Shown here in pieces: positions 33,623-46,582 of a DNA stretch of 64,000 nt. The position numbers and the translations under genes are program-made. Under the pieces are notes generated by a model. That model was not told the DNA's origin, did not search any database, and saw nothing but the letters and a program-made list of their open reading frames with translations. The DNA is from an uncultured Ignavibacteria bacterium. GTDB taxonomy: Bacteria; Bacteroidota; Ignavibacteria; SZUA-365. The stretch is from NCBI GenBank assembly GCA_913061095.1, contig CAJXVM010000001.1, positions 1 through 64,000 on the forward strand, read 5' to 3'. Within the stretch, counting starts at the first letter, position 1. Each line of letters opens with the position of its first letter.

Positions 33623-35131
33623 TTAAACAAGCTGTTTTCGAAGGCGTGAAACGGGAATATCCATCGACTCGCGGTATTTCGCCACGGTGCGGCGCGCGAT
33701 GTTGAATCCGCGCTCCGTCAGGATCTTGGTCAGCACCTGATCGCTGAACGGCTTACGGGGATTTTCACCTTCGATGATTTCCCTGATAATGGCTTTCACT
33801 TCCATATTCGCCACCTCTTCACCCGACTCCGTGGAGATACCCTCGTTGAAGAAGTACCGCAGTTCAAACACACCCCACTCGGTCTGTACGTACTTGCCGT
33901 TCACCACGCGCGAAATCGTGGAAATATCCATTTCGATTTCATCGGCGATATCCTTGTAAATCATGGGTTTGAGATGTCCCTTGCCGTGCTCGAACCATTC
34001 GCGCTGCCGTTCGATGATGCTGCTCATTACCGAGTACATGGTATTGCGCCGCTGGTGGATGGACTGGATAAACCACTTGGCCGATTCCATTTTCTGGCGG
34101 AGAAACTGCTTGGTTTCGCTCGAAAGCTTTCTCCGCTGGTTGAGCAGCATGTTCCGGTACGCTTTGTTGACGCGCAGCGGAGGAACACCACGTTCATTGA
34201 GGGTGATGACGAACTCTCCATCCTCGCGCGTCACAAAAAAATCGGGGATGATATAATTGGTGGATTCAAGCGTGTCGCCCTCCCCCGGCTTCGGATTCAG
34301 CGTGCGGATAAGCTCGAACGCACGTTTGAGCAGGTCCTCACTGATATGCAGGTCCTGCCGGATCTTTTCGAAATGCTTGCGTTCGAAGTGATTCCATGCC
34401 TCGCGAAGGATGCGCATGGCGATAATGCGCTCCACCGAAGTATTCGGCATCAACTCCAGCTGCACGAGCAGGCATTCGCGCAGATTGCGTGCGGCGATCC
34501 CCGGCGGATCGAGCCGCTGGATCCGCCGCAGCACCTCCTCCGCATCTTCCTTCGAGAGTTCGTGTTCATGCTGAAGATTGAAATCCCGCACGAGATCCCC
34601 GAAATCGGTGTGCAGGTAGCCGTCATCGTCAATATTCCAGATGATGGCATCCGCGAACAATTCCTGCCCTTCATCAAAATCGAGCATATGGATCTGGTCG
34701 GTGAGCAGCTCACGCAGTGTTGTGCGGGCCGGTGTGGGGGATTCACGGTCATCTTCCCCGTCCCAGTACTGGTTGAAGCTCGATGAGGACTCATTGTTCT
34801 CGAAAAAGTCCTCCCAGGAGTATTCGTCATCCGAATGCTCCCGGATTTCCTTCTCGAGATGTTCATCTTCCCCGTTGATACTGTCACGATCCGCAGTGGA
34901 CTCCCGATCACTTCCATCCTCTGAATCGGATTCGTCCTCCTGCTGCAGCTCCATTCGTTCCTCCTGCTCTTCCTCCATCTCCATACCCTCTTCGAGAAGA
35001 GGATTCATCTCGAGTTCATCCTTAATCTTCTGCTCGAGCTGAAGGGCCGGAAGTTGCAGTATTTTTAGGTATTGAACCTGCGCAGGTGAGAGTTTTTGTT
35101 GCAGGCGCTGCGATTGCGTCAAATGGAGCAT
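33623..35131 (-). CDS. rpoN: RNA polymerase sigma-54 factor
   Basis: A 502-aa sigma factor. Region I is Gln/Leu-rich (LHLTQSQRLQQKLSPAQVQY, LQLPALQLEQKIKDELEMN). It is followed by an acidic linker (residues ~45-110), a core-binding domain with LDPPGIAARNLRECLLVQLE, a DNA-binding region with IADEIEMDISTISRVVNGKY, and the RpoN box in ILTERGFNIARRTVAKYRES (seen as ARRTVAKYR). It recognises -24/-12 promoters and needs enhancer-binding ATPases, none of which is in this window. Confidence 0.96.
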   Translation of the reverse strand: MLHLTQSQRLQQKLSPAQVQYLKILQLPALQLEQKIKDELEMNPLLEEGMEMEEEQEERMELQQEDESDSEDGSDRESTADRDSINGEDEHLEKEIREHSDDEYSWEDFFENNESSSSFNQYWDGEDDRESPTPARTTLRELLTDQIHMLDFDEGQELFADAIIWNIDDDGYLHTDFGDLVRDFNLQHEHELSKEDAEEVLRRIQRLDPPGIAARNLRECLLVQLELMPNTSVERIIAMRILREAWNHFERKHFEKIRQDLHISEDLLKRAFELIRTLNPKPGEGDTLESTNYIIPDFFVTREDGEFVITLNERGVPPLRVNKAYRNMLLNQRRKLSSETKQFLRQKMESAKWFIQSIHQRRNTMYSVMSSIIERQREWFEHGKGHLKPMIYKDIADEIEMDISTISRVVNGKYVQTEWGVFELRYFFNEGISTESGEEVANMEVKAIIREIIEGENPRKPFSDQVLTKILTERGFNIARRTVAKYRESMDIPVSRLRKQLV

Positions 35132-35134
35132 ATG

Positions 35135-35695
35135 TCAGGCTTCCTCCTCCCGCGACAGCAATTCCTGACTTCGACGATCGAGTTCGTCATAGAATGAAGA
35201 ACCGAACACCCGCGTGATAGCTTCCCCGAGAAAACGCACGAGCGGGATGCGCTGCTGTTCGCCGGCGATGAGTGCGGGTGCGCATTCCGAAAAGCGTTCG
35301 AAACGAAGCTGATCCCGCCTTTTGCCTCTGATTCGCAGCGGAAAGAGGTGGCAGGACTGCGGTTTGGGCCATGAGAACCGGTCCTGCATGTAAAGATGCT
35401 GGATGGAACACTTCGCGATCTCCCCATCGTACATGACAAAGACGCAGGCGCGCTCGTCGAGGCAGCGTATGGTCAGTTCCTCCCCGTCGTGAACGATGAT
35501 GCCATTCCCGTCTCCTTCCTGGCGATGCGACTCCGGGATGAGGCCGCGGACGGCCTTCCAGGCTGTCTCGAGCATCGGTACTTCTTCCTCGAGCACAGGT
35601 GGACCACTGCCTCCGGGAAACGTGCAGCAGGCTCCCTTGCAGGCGCTCAGATCGCATGCAAAACGGGTCGTTATGATCTTTCTGTCAATGCGCAA
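35135..35695 (-). CDS. DUF3109 family cysteine-rich protein
   Basis: A 186-aa protein with the DUF3109 pattern: FACDLSACKGACCTFPGGSG at the N-terminus, then ERACVFVMYDGEIAKCSIQH and LYMQDRFSWPKPQSCHLFPL. Several Cys (AC-K-GACC, ACVF, KCS, SCH) suggest a metal or Fe-S site, as in YkgJ-type proteins. The biochemical role of the family is not established as far as I know. The start codon is TTG (35693-35695). It lies 3 nt before rpoN and is divergent from dprA, with 153 nt between. Confidence 0.78.
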   Translation of the reverse strand: MRIDRKIITTRFACDLSACKGACCTFPGGSGPPVLEEEVPMLETAWKAVRGLIPESHRQEGDGNGIIVHDGEELTIRCLDERACVFVMYDGEIAKCSIQHLYMQDRFSWPKPQSCHLFPLRIRGKRRDQLRFERFSECAPALIAGEQQRIPLVRFLGEAITRVFGSSFYDELDRRSQELLSREEEA

Positions 35696-35848
35696 CGATT
35701 ATGGCACGATTTTTATTCATCATTTTTCAACTTATCGAAAAGAACCGCACAGCGCAACATTGATTTTCTCCCCATTTCTCCCTTGCGGCGTGTATGATTT
35801 CCATACTATCATCATGCCTGATATCGGGGGTAACAGCATGGGAAGCAC

Positions 35849-36976
35849 ATGAACGATCCATTTGATTTCTTTCGCGTCTCTCTCCTGCCGAACATCGGTT
35901 CAAAACGCGGGAGGGCGCTTCTGTCCGCCTTCGGTTCCTTTGCGGAACTGTTGCGCGCCACGGAGAGTGATCTTATCCGTATTGACGGTATCAACCGCCT
36001 GACGGCTCGAAAACTGCGTTCTGCGTTCCGGAGTGAGCGTCACGAAGGTGCCATTGAGCGCATGACGGAGAAAAACCGCAGCGCTGCGGCCGCACGAGGA
36101 TTTTCATTCCTCCATGTCGGACACGCGTCGTATCCTGTCCCGTTGCGCAATATTTATGATCCTCCCCTTTTTCTTTTCTGCTGGGGAGAACTCACCGATG
36201 AAGACCAGGCGGGGATCGCCGTCGTTGGAACGCGCAGGCCGAGCGACTATGGACGGCGGGTCACCGAGGAATTCTGCCGGACGTTCGCGGAACACGGCAT
36301 CACGATCGTCAGCGGGCTGGCGTTCGGCATTGACACGGTGGCACATCGCACGGCTCTGCGCTCCGGTGGACGCACGCTTGCCGTTCTTGGCAGCGGGCTT
36401 CTGCGGATTTATCCCTCCGTCAACAGAGGCATTGCCGAGGAGACGGCCGGACAGGGCTGCGTGCTGTCTGAACTGCCGCTGGAGGCCAAACCGGATGCGG
36501 TGAATTTTCCCCGGCGAAATCGCATTATCAGTGGTCTCTGCCGTGGATTGATTGTCGTTGAAAGTGCGGTTACGGGAGGTGCGATGATCAGCGCCAGTGT
36601 TGCGCTCGATCAGAATCGAGACGTGTTCGTCGTCCCGGGCAGCATCTACAATGCCATGAGCGCGGGACCACACTCGCTTCTGCGGCGGAGCATGGCGCAG
36701 CTTGCCACGTCACCGGAACAGGTCATGGAAGAACTCGCGCTGCAGCCGGCAGCGTCACCAAAGCAGCAACCGAAACCGGTGGTGCAGCTCTCTCTCGTCG
36801 AGCAGCAGATTCTCGCTCAGCTCAGTGAAGAACCACTGCATATCGACGACCTGGCCGCCCGCAGCGGACAGCCGCTTTCGTCATTGCTGACTGATCTACT
36901 GCAGATGGAGTTCAAGGGAATTATCCGGCAGCTCCCGGGAAAATATTTCCAGCGGGGATCGACGCACGCAAATTAG
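35849..36976 (+). CDS. dprA: DNA-processing protein DprA
   Basis: A 375-aa protein that loads RecA on incoming single-stranded DNA during natural transformation. It has an N-terminal helix-hairpin-helix part (residues ~10-65, ADLLRATESD-like, GINRLTARKLRSAF). The Rossmann DprA core follows with GIAVVGTRRPSDYGRRVTEE, ITIVSGLAFGIDTVAHR, LAVLGSGLLRIYP and FPRRNRIISGLCRGLIVVES. The C-terminus is a winged helix (QQILAQLSEEPLHIDDLAAR). It starts the + strand run and has its own upstream region. Confidence 0.95.
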   Translation: MNDPFDFFRVSLLPNIGSKRGRALLSAFGSFAELLRATESDLIRIDGINRLTARKLRSAFRSERHEGAIERMTEKNRSAAAARGFSFLHVGHASYPVPLRNIYDPPLFLFCWGELTDEDQAGIAVVGTRRPSDYGRRVTEEFCRTFAEHGITIVSGLAFGIDTVAHRTALRSGGRTLAVLGSGLLRIYPSVNRGIAEETAGQGCVLSELPLEAKPDAVNFPRRNRIISGLCRGLIVVESAVTGGAMISASVALDQNRDVFVVPGSIYNAMSAGPHSLLRRSMAQLATSPEQVMEELALQPAASPKQQPKPVVQLSLVEQQILAQLSEEPLHIDDLAARSGQPLSSLLTDLLQMEFKGIIRQLPGKYFQRGSTHAN

Positions 36977-37034
36977 CCGTATATTTCAATTCACTGGCGG
37001 CACAACGCTGAATCAATAAACCTACAGCTCATCC

Positions 37035-38315
37035 ATGTCAGTCAAGAACACATCACTCTCCATCGGCGCAATCGTCATTGTATTGCTGCTTGTCTGGCTC
37101 CTCTGGCCGGCAGGACCGGCCGACGTACCGAGTTACACCGTAACCCCTGGTGATTTCGAAATGTATGTCATCGAAAGCGGTTCTGTTCGCGCGAAAAATT
37201 CCGTTACCATTACCGCTCCGCGCATCATTTCCGGTGGAAATCTGCAGGTGGTGTCTCTCGCTTCCGAGGGAACCACTGCAAGCGAAGGAGACGTGCTGGC
37301 GCGCTTTGATCCCAGCACGGCGATGAAACGTATTCAGGACAAACAGACGGAATTGAAAACCGCGCTCGCCGATCTCGCGAAACTGAAGGCGCAGCAGTCC
37401 GCCGACGAATCCCAGGCACAGACGGAGTATGAAACGGCCAAACTGAATTTCCAGCTCGCCGAGCTGGCGCGTGACAAAATGCAGTTCGAGCCCGAGGCGC
37501 GAAAGCGCGAGGCGGAAATCGAGTTCGAGCGCGCTCGCCTCACCTTCGAACAGGCGAAGCTCAATCTTGAAAACAAAAGCATCGTCCGGAAATCCGAACT
37601 CGGCAATCTTCAGCTGCGCATCGCGCAGATTCGCAGCGATATCGCTTCCTCGCAGGAGGAAATGGAGAAGCTTACCCTGCGTGCACCGATCAGCGGACTG
37701 ATCGTCTATGAAAACAACTGGGCAACCGGACGGAAAATCGCCGTCGGAGACCAGCCATGGCCGGGCATGCCGATTATCAGCCTCCCCGACCTCTCGGCCA
37801 TGGAGGCCGAAGTCAGCATCAATGAAATGGACATCGCGAAAGTGGACACCGGCCAGCGCGTCCTCATCATTCCCGATGCTTTTCCGGACAGGACGTTCCA
37901 TGGAACGATCAGCAGCGTTTCGCAGATCGGACGCCAGAAGGGACAGGGATCGAATATCAAGGTGTTCGATATCGTGGTCGATATTGATGAAACCGACGAA
38001 GTACTCAAGCCCGGCATCACCACGACGACAAAAATCATCATCGACCGTGTTGAAGACGTCCTCTCCATTCCCATCATCAGCGTCTTCGAGGAAGAAAAGA
38101 AAACCTATGCCTATGTCAGTGATGGTGGATCCTATGACAAGCGCGAGGTTGAGCTCGGACAGCGGAACGATAATTTTGTCATAGTCGAACAGGGTATCCG
38201 AGAGGGAGAACGCGTCGCCCTGAGGAATCCGGATCTGAGTCTCGAGGAGGAAGCACAGAACGAAGCGGTGCAGTCTCCCGTGAACGGTTCACCCGCCGGC
38301 AACGGAGGCGAGTGA
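37035..38315 (+). CDS. Periplasmic adaptor of ABC-type efflux system (MacA/HlyD-like)
   Basis: A 426-aa membrane-fusion protein. Residues ~9-25 form a transmembrane segment (LSIGAIVIVLLLVWLLWPAG). A lipoyl-like half follows (FEMYVIESGSVRAKNSVTIT), then a long coiled coil (residues ~90-205, rich in Lys, Gln and Glu), the second lipoyl half (LRAPISGLIVYENNWATGRK) and a beta-barrel domain (PGITTTTKIIIDRVEDVLSI). It should connect the inner-membrane permease to TolC. It is followed at 1 nt by the permease and then a TolC gene. Confidence 0.9.
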   Translation: MSVKNTSLSIGAIVIVLLLVWLLWPAGPADVPSYTVTPGDFEMYVIESGSVRAKNSVTITAPRIISGGNLQVVSLASEGTTASEGDVLARFDPSTAMKRIQDKQTELKTALADLAKLKAQQSADESQAQTEYETAKLNFQLAELARDKMQFEPEARKREAEIEFERARLTFEQAKLNLENKSIVRKSELGNLQLRIAQIRSDIASSQEEMEKLTLRAPISGLIVYENNWATGRKIAVGDQPWPGMPIISLPDLSAMEAEVSINEMDIAKVDTGQRVLIIPDAFPDRTFHGTISSVSQIGRQKGQGSNIKVFDIVVDIDETDEVLKPGITTTTKIIIDRVEDVLSIPIISVFEEEKKTYAYVSDGGSYDKREVELGQRNDNFVIVEQGIREGERVALRNPDLSLEEEAQNEAVQSPVNGSPAGNGGE

Positions 38316-38316
38316 C

Positions 38317-39624
38317 GTGCGCGAAATCATCGCTCAGTTCCGCGAATCGTTCAGCATTGCCGTCGAGAGCCTTGCGCTGCACAAAATGCGCAGTTTTCTC
38401 ACCATGCTCGGTATCGTCTTCGGCGTCGGAGCCGTGATCGCCATGCTGTCGATCGGAGAAGGCGCGCGTCAGGAATCCCTCGAGCAGATCGAAGTGCTCG
38501 GGGTGCGAAACATCATTGTCCGTTCAATGCCGCAGCCGGACACCGACGATGAAGTGAACGACGCCGTGCGACCGTTCGGTATCACCTTAAAGGATGCTGA
38601 CGCAATACGCCGTGTCTGCAGTTTCACCGAACGGCATACGGTCAACTGGGAAACCGACGTCGAGGCGCGCACGTATCAGGGCGACGCCCGCGTGACGCTT
38701 ATCGGCACGACCCCCGCGCACGCGGCTATCTTCAATGTGCGTCTGTCGCAGGGAAATTTCATCATTCCCCATCATAGCGAGCAGACGGCCAATGTCTGCG
38801 TAATCGGCAGTGATGTGAGAAAAGCGCTTTTCGGATTCCAGGATCCGATCAATCGGCTCGTGAAGCTGCAGGACCAGTGGTTCCGTGTGATCGGGGTCAT
38901 GGTGAGCAAGAAGGAAGCGATTTCATCGGATGCGGCACTGCCAGCGGCAAATTCAAGTGTAATCATTCCCCTGACGACAGCCATGGCAAAATTCCCGCGG
39001 CAGGATGCCGGCAGCTCGCGCAGTTCACGCCGCCGCCGTTTTCGAAACAGGGACGACAATACATATCTCGATCGTAACACCATTGACCAGATCGCCGTGC
39101 AGGTGCGTCAGGAGACCGACATTACCGAAGCCGCAGCGGTGATTACCCGTCTTCTCCGGCAGCGTCACAACAACCAGGTTGATTTCACCGTCACGATCCC
39201 GGAACAGCTGATCGAACAGAGCCAGAAAACACAGAGCATCTTCAACATTGTCATGGGGGCCATTGCAGGTATTTCCCTTCTCGTCGGCGGGATCGGCATC
39301 ATGAACATTATGCTTGCGAGCGTTCTCGAGCGTACGCGCGAGATCGGCGTGCGCCGTGCCATCGGAGCCACGCGCGCCATGATTATCGCACAGTTCCTGA
39401 CGGAAGCAGCACTGCTTTCCGTGGTGGGCGGGGTGATGGGCATCGCACTTGGCTGGATCCTGACAGAACTGATAACCGCCTATGCCGACTGGCGCACGAT
39501 CGTCAGCGCCTGGTCGGTGTTTCTTGCATTCACGGTCGCCGTTGCCACGGGAATCATCTTCGGATATTACCCCGCCCGCCGCGCGGCCTCCAGAGACGTG
39601 ATCGAAGCACTTCGCTATGAGTAA
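38317..39624 (+). CDS. MacB-like ABC transporter permease without ATPase domain
   Basis: A 435-aa FtsX/MacB-type permease. It has an N-terminal transmembrane helix (SFLTMLGIVFGVGAVIAML), a periplasmic MacB domain (residues ~50-300) and three C-terminal helices with VGGIGIMNIMLASVLERTRE, typical of MacB. The P-loop domain fused to MacB is absent and no ATPase gene lies next to it. A polybasic insertion (SSRSSRRRRFRNRDD, residues ~233-247) interrupts the periplasmic domain. The start is GTG, 1 nt after the adaptor stop. The stop overlaps the TolC gene by 8 nt. Confidence 0.88.
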   Translation: MREIIAQFRESFSIAVESLALHKMRSFLTMLGIVFGVGAVIAMLSIGEGARQESLEQIEVLGVRNIIVRSMPQPDTDDEVNDAVRPFGITLKDADAIRRVCSFTERHTVNWETDVEARTYQGDARVTLIGTTPAHAAIFNVRLSQGNFIIPHHSEQTANVCVIGSDVRKALFGFQDPINRLVKLQDQWFRVIGVMVSKKEAISSDAALPAANSSVIIPLTTAMAKFPRQDAGSSRSSRRRRFRNRDDNTYLDRNTIDQIAVQVRQETDITEAAAVITRLLRQRHNNQVDFTVTIPEQLIEQSQKTQSIFNIVMGAIAGISLLVGGIGIMNIMLASVLERTREIGVRRAIGATRAMIIAQFLTEAALLSVVGGVMGIALGWILTELITAYADWRTIVSAWSVFLAFTVAVATGIIFGYYPARRAASRDVIEALRYE

Positions 39625-41131
39625 ACACCCAACCCCGCATCTTCGCGGCGCGACCGCGCTCCTGATCGCTTGTTTCAGTGTTCTCTGCGCACCCGGGGTC
39701 ATGCCCGCGCAACATGTCCTCGACCTCGAGGAAGCGACGGCTCTCGCGTTTGAGCAGAGCTACACTGCACGCAACGCCCGGCAGCAGCTGCACGCATCGG
39801 AAGCGGCCGCGGAGGCTGCCCGGCTTGCCCTGTATTCCACCGTCGACCTCGAGTTTGACGTCCCCGATTACAGCCGCACTCTGCTCTCGCAGTTCAACAC
39901 GACCACACGCCGCTATGAGTTTTTCCCCTTCGAGCAGCTGCAGTGGAGCGGACGGCTGGATATCCGTCAGCCGTTGATCTGGACGAACAGCACGTTCACT
40001 CTTTCTGGACTGCTCTATCGTATGGATCAGAAAGATCAGGGACCCGATGGCGCATTCGAGCGAAATTTTTACACGGATGTCGCCCTCCAGCTGCGCCAGC
40101 CGCTCTTTGTGCCGAACACGCAGCGCATCGCCCTGCGCCGTGCGGAAATTGACTATGAGGAAGCGCTCGCCGACTACGTCCGCAGCACGCTGGAGCTGCG
40201 CTTTACCGTGACGGAACGTTTCTACCGGCTGTACGCCGCGCAGGAGCGTGTTCGCATCCAGCAGGACCGCGTGCAACAGGAAGAGGCCTCTTTCGCGACC
40301 GCACAGCGGAAATTCCGCGCCGGGCTCATTGCCGAAGTGGAGGCGCTGCAGTTCGAAGTCGATCTCGCAGCTGCCCGGAACGATCTGCTTTCCGCCACCA
40401 ACGCCCTTGTCTCGGGTGCAAATCAATTCAAAATCCTTCTTGGGATGCCGCTTCGGGATTCCATTGTCTGTGTGCTGCGTGACACGACAGTCGCTCCGGT
40501 TGATATCGACACCGATGAAGCCATCGCACGCGCGAAACAGACCCGGGTCGATCTGCAGCGCGCACGCAACAATATCGAGCGCAGTGAACTGTCGCTCGAA
40601 CAGGTCGAGGCCGAACGCAGCATTCGCGGAGACCTATTCCTCAGCTACGGTCTCAACAACGAGGAACCGGAATTCCGCGGTCTCTACAACGATCTGCGCG
40701 ACACGCGCCGTGCCGTGCTGACGGTCAGCATTCCCGTGTTCGACTGGGGAAAACACTCACACGATATCGAGGCCGCCAGAGCCCGCCTGCGGTCGGCGAC
40801 ACTCACCGCCGAGGATCTCGAGCTCAACATCGAACGTGAAATCTCGGATCTTATCCGCAGTATTTCCTCTTCCGCCCGACGTGCCGAGGTGCTGCAGAAA
40901 TCACGCGTCATTGCCGAAATCGCCAACGATATCAGTACCAAACGCTACGAGGTCGGAACCATCGGATCAACCGAACTCGCGCAGGCCCGTTCACGCCTTC
41001 TGCAGGCCCGGCTCTCGTCACTGGAGGCCGCAATCGATTATTACCTCGCGCTCGCGGATCTCGCACGACGCACGGCCTACGACTACCGGTACAACCGGAC
41101 GCTCGAGGTCCCCGAGACCACCGGATTCTGA
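39617..41131 (+). CDS. TolC-family outer membrane efflux protein
   Basis: A 504-aa protein with a signal peptide (ATALLIACFSVLCAPGVMPA), then two OEP repeats rich in long helices: VLDLEEATALAFEQSYTARN, LELRFTVTERFYRLYAAQER, QRKFRAGLIAEVEALQFEVD and, in the second half, RYEVGTIGSTELAQARSRLL. These match the TolC fold, which makes an outer-membrane channel and periplasmic tunnel. It overlaps the permease gene by 8 nt, so the three proteins form one export unit. Confidence 0.92.
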   Translation: MSKHPTPHLRGATALLIACFSVLCAPGVMPAQHVLDLEEATALAFEQSYTARNARQQLHASEAAAEAARLALYSTVDLEFDVPDYSRTLLSQFNTTTRRYEFFPFEQLQWSGRLDIRQPLIWTNSTFTLSGLLYRMDQKDQGPDGAFERNFYTDVALQLRQPLFVPNTQRIALRRAEIDYEEALADYVRSTLELRFTVTERFYRLYAAQERVRIQQDRVQQEEASFATAQRKFRAGLIAEVEALQFEVDLAAARNDLLSATNALVSGANQFKILLGMPLRDSIVCVLRDTTVAPVDIDTDEAIARAKQTRVDLQRARNNIERSELSLEQVEAERSIRGDLFLSYGLNNEEPEFRGLYNDLRDTRRAVLTVSIPVFDWGKHSHDIEAARARLRSATLTAEDLELNIEREISDLIRSISSSARRAEVLQKSRVIAEIANDISTKRYEVGTIGSTELAQARSRLLQARLSSLEAAIDYYLALADLARRTAYDYRYNRTLEVPETTGF

Positions 41132-41162
41132 TCATCGCGGCACCCGCGACCTGCCGTCTCCC

Positions 41163-41193
41163 TTGCATTTACTTGGAGCGCGGACTAACTTTT
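41163..41193 (+). promoter_or_regulatory. Candidate FCB-type promoter upstream of rodZ
   Basis: TTG (41163-41165), exactly 20 nt, then TAACTTTT (41186-41193), close to the TAnnTTTG -7 element. It lies about 53 nt before the rodZ start in the 114-nt gap after the TolC gene. The match differs from the consensus in the last base. Confidence 0.45.
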
Positions 41194-41245
41194 CAAATGG
41201 ACCTACGCCCCTTCTCCCCACTCGCAAGGAAGTGACGTCTACTTC

Positions 41246-45019
<3,774 letters not shown>

Positions 45020-45088
45020 TCGCAAGGCACACGCGCAATGCGCTGCCAGTAAGGAAGCGCCAGCCATCACGGAACACTCCGGCCGCCT

Positions 45089-46582
45089 ATGACCTTTTCG
45101 CTCATTGACGGAATCGTCGTCATCCTCTACCTCACCGGCATTGCCCTGTTCGGTGTTTTCATGGGTGGCAAACAGCGATCCGCGCACGACTATTTCATCA
45201 GCGACCGCGCCATTCCCTGGTGGGCGGTCACTGCCACCATCGTCGCCACCGAGACAAGCGCCCTCACCTTCCTTTCCCTTCCCGGCGTGGCCTACGCGGG
45301 ATCGCTTGTCTTTCTGCAGCTCGCCATGGGATACGTCATCGGACGCATTGCGGTGGCCGCATTCCTGATTCCCCGATATTTCGAGGGTGAACTTTCCACC
45401 GCGTACGCCGTCATCGAACGGCGTTTCAGTCCCGCCCTGCGCCGTACCGCCTCGGCAGTATTCATGGGAACCCGTCTTTTCGCCGACGGGGTCCGTCTCT
45501 ACACGACAGCAATTCCGCTGGCGCTGATCATGGAGGGATTCGGCCTCTTCCCCGGTGCGGACATATTCGAGGTCTACCTCATCGCAATGGCGGTGCTTAC
45601 AGTGCTGACGCTGCTGTACGTGTACTTCGGCGGCATCCGTGCTGTGATCTGGACGGATGTGGTCCAGTGGGGCATTTACATCTTCGGCGCGGTTGTTTCC
45701 CTTTCCGTTCTCAGTTCACTGCTGCCGGGAGGTCTGTTCGAACAGCTTTCGTCGCTGGCGGATGCGGGGAAGCTGCGCGTTGTAGAATTGCTTCCGGCTG
45801 CCGGATGGGAATCTTTCTTTAAGGAGCCGTACACGCTCGCCGGCGGACTCATCGGAGGCGCGGTGCTCTCGATGGCATCACACGGCACCGACCAGCTCAT
45901 CGTGCAGCGCGTCCTCACAGCCGGAAGTCCACGGCCGGCACGCCGCGCGATGGTGCTTTCCGGTGTCGTGGTGTTTGTGCAGTTCGGACTGTTCCTGCTG
46001 ATCGGCGCGATGCTCACACAGTACCTCGGCGATGCCCGGTACACAGCCAACGAAGTGTTCGCCGTGTTCATTCTGCGTGAGCTTCCGCCCGGTATCACAG
46101 GACTGATCGTCGCCGGCATCCTGGCCGCCGCCATGTCAACGCTTTCGAGTTCCATCAGTGCACTGAGTTCTTCATCCATGCTCGATTTTGTCATCCCCCT
46201 TCGCGGTACACCGCTTTCCGGGGAGCGGGCACTCAAATGGTCACGCGTGCTCGCACTGTTCTGGAGTATCATTCTTCTGCTCGTCGCACTGCTATTCATC
46301 CGCACGCCGCAGACCGTCGTCGAACTCGCGCTGAGTATCGCCTCGTATACCTATGGCGGACTGCTGGGTCTGTTTATCCTGACCCTTCTTCCCCGCCGTT
46401 TCAGCTCCCGCGCCGCTGCCATCGGTTTTATCGCAGGGATCGTTGGCAACGGCGCGGTGATCCTGTTCACTCCGCTGGCATGGACCTGGTACACCATCAG
46501 CGGCTGCATCCTGACCCTCGTCGCTGCATTCATCACGGACCATCTGTTCCGCGGCACATCCGGGAGGGCGCAGTCCGCATGA
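45089..46582 (+). CDS. Sodium:solute symporter family protein (first of tandem pair)
   Basis: A 497-aa transporter of the SSS family with about 13 hydrophobic helices. Visible landmarks are YFISDRAIPWWAVTATIVAT with ETSALTFLSLPGVAYAG, the family motif GGIRAVIWTDVVQWGIYIFG and GLIVAGILAAAMSTLSSSIS near the sodium site. Solute cannot be read from sequence. The stop overlaps the ATG of a second SSS gene by 4 nt, so the two are coupled. Confidence 0.9.
   Translation: MTFSLIDGIVVILYLTGIALFGVFMGGKQRSAHDYFISDRAIPWWAVTATIVATETSALTFLSLPGVAYAGSLVFLQLAMGYVIGRIAVAAFLIPRYFEGELSTAYAVIERRFSPALRRTASAVFMGTRLFADGVRLYTTAIPLALIMEGFGLFPGADIFEVYLIAMAVLTVLTLLYVYFGGIRAVIWTDVVQWGIYIFGAVVSLSVLSSLLPGGLFEQLSSLADAGKLRVVELLPAAGWESFFKEPYTLAGGLIGGAVLSMASHGTDQLIVQRVLTAGSPRPARRAMVLSGVVVFVQFGLFLLIGAMLTQYLGDARYTANEVFAVFILRELPPGITGLIVAGILAAAMSTLSSSISALSSSSMLDFVIPLRGTPLSGERALKWSRVLALFWSIILLLVALLFIRTPQTVVELALSIASYTYGGLLGLFILTLLPRRFSSRAAAIGFIAGIVGNGAVILFTPLAWTWYTISGCILTLVAAFITDHLFRGTSGRAQSA

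Noticed and set aside
46237-46578. N-terminal extension of the second symporter
   Set aside because: The frame is open upstream, but it lies inside the first symporter gene and the translation is Arg-rich with no helix. The ATG at 46579 overlaps the previous stop as ATGA, as elsewhere in this genome.
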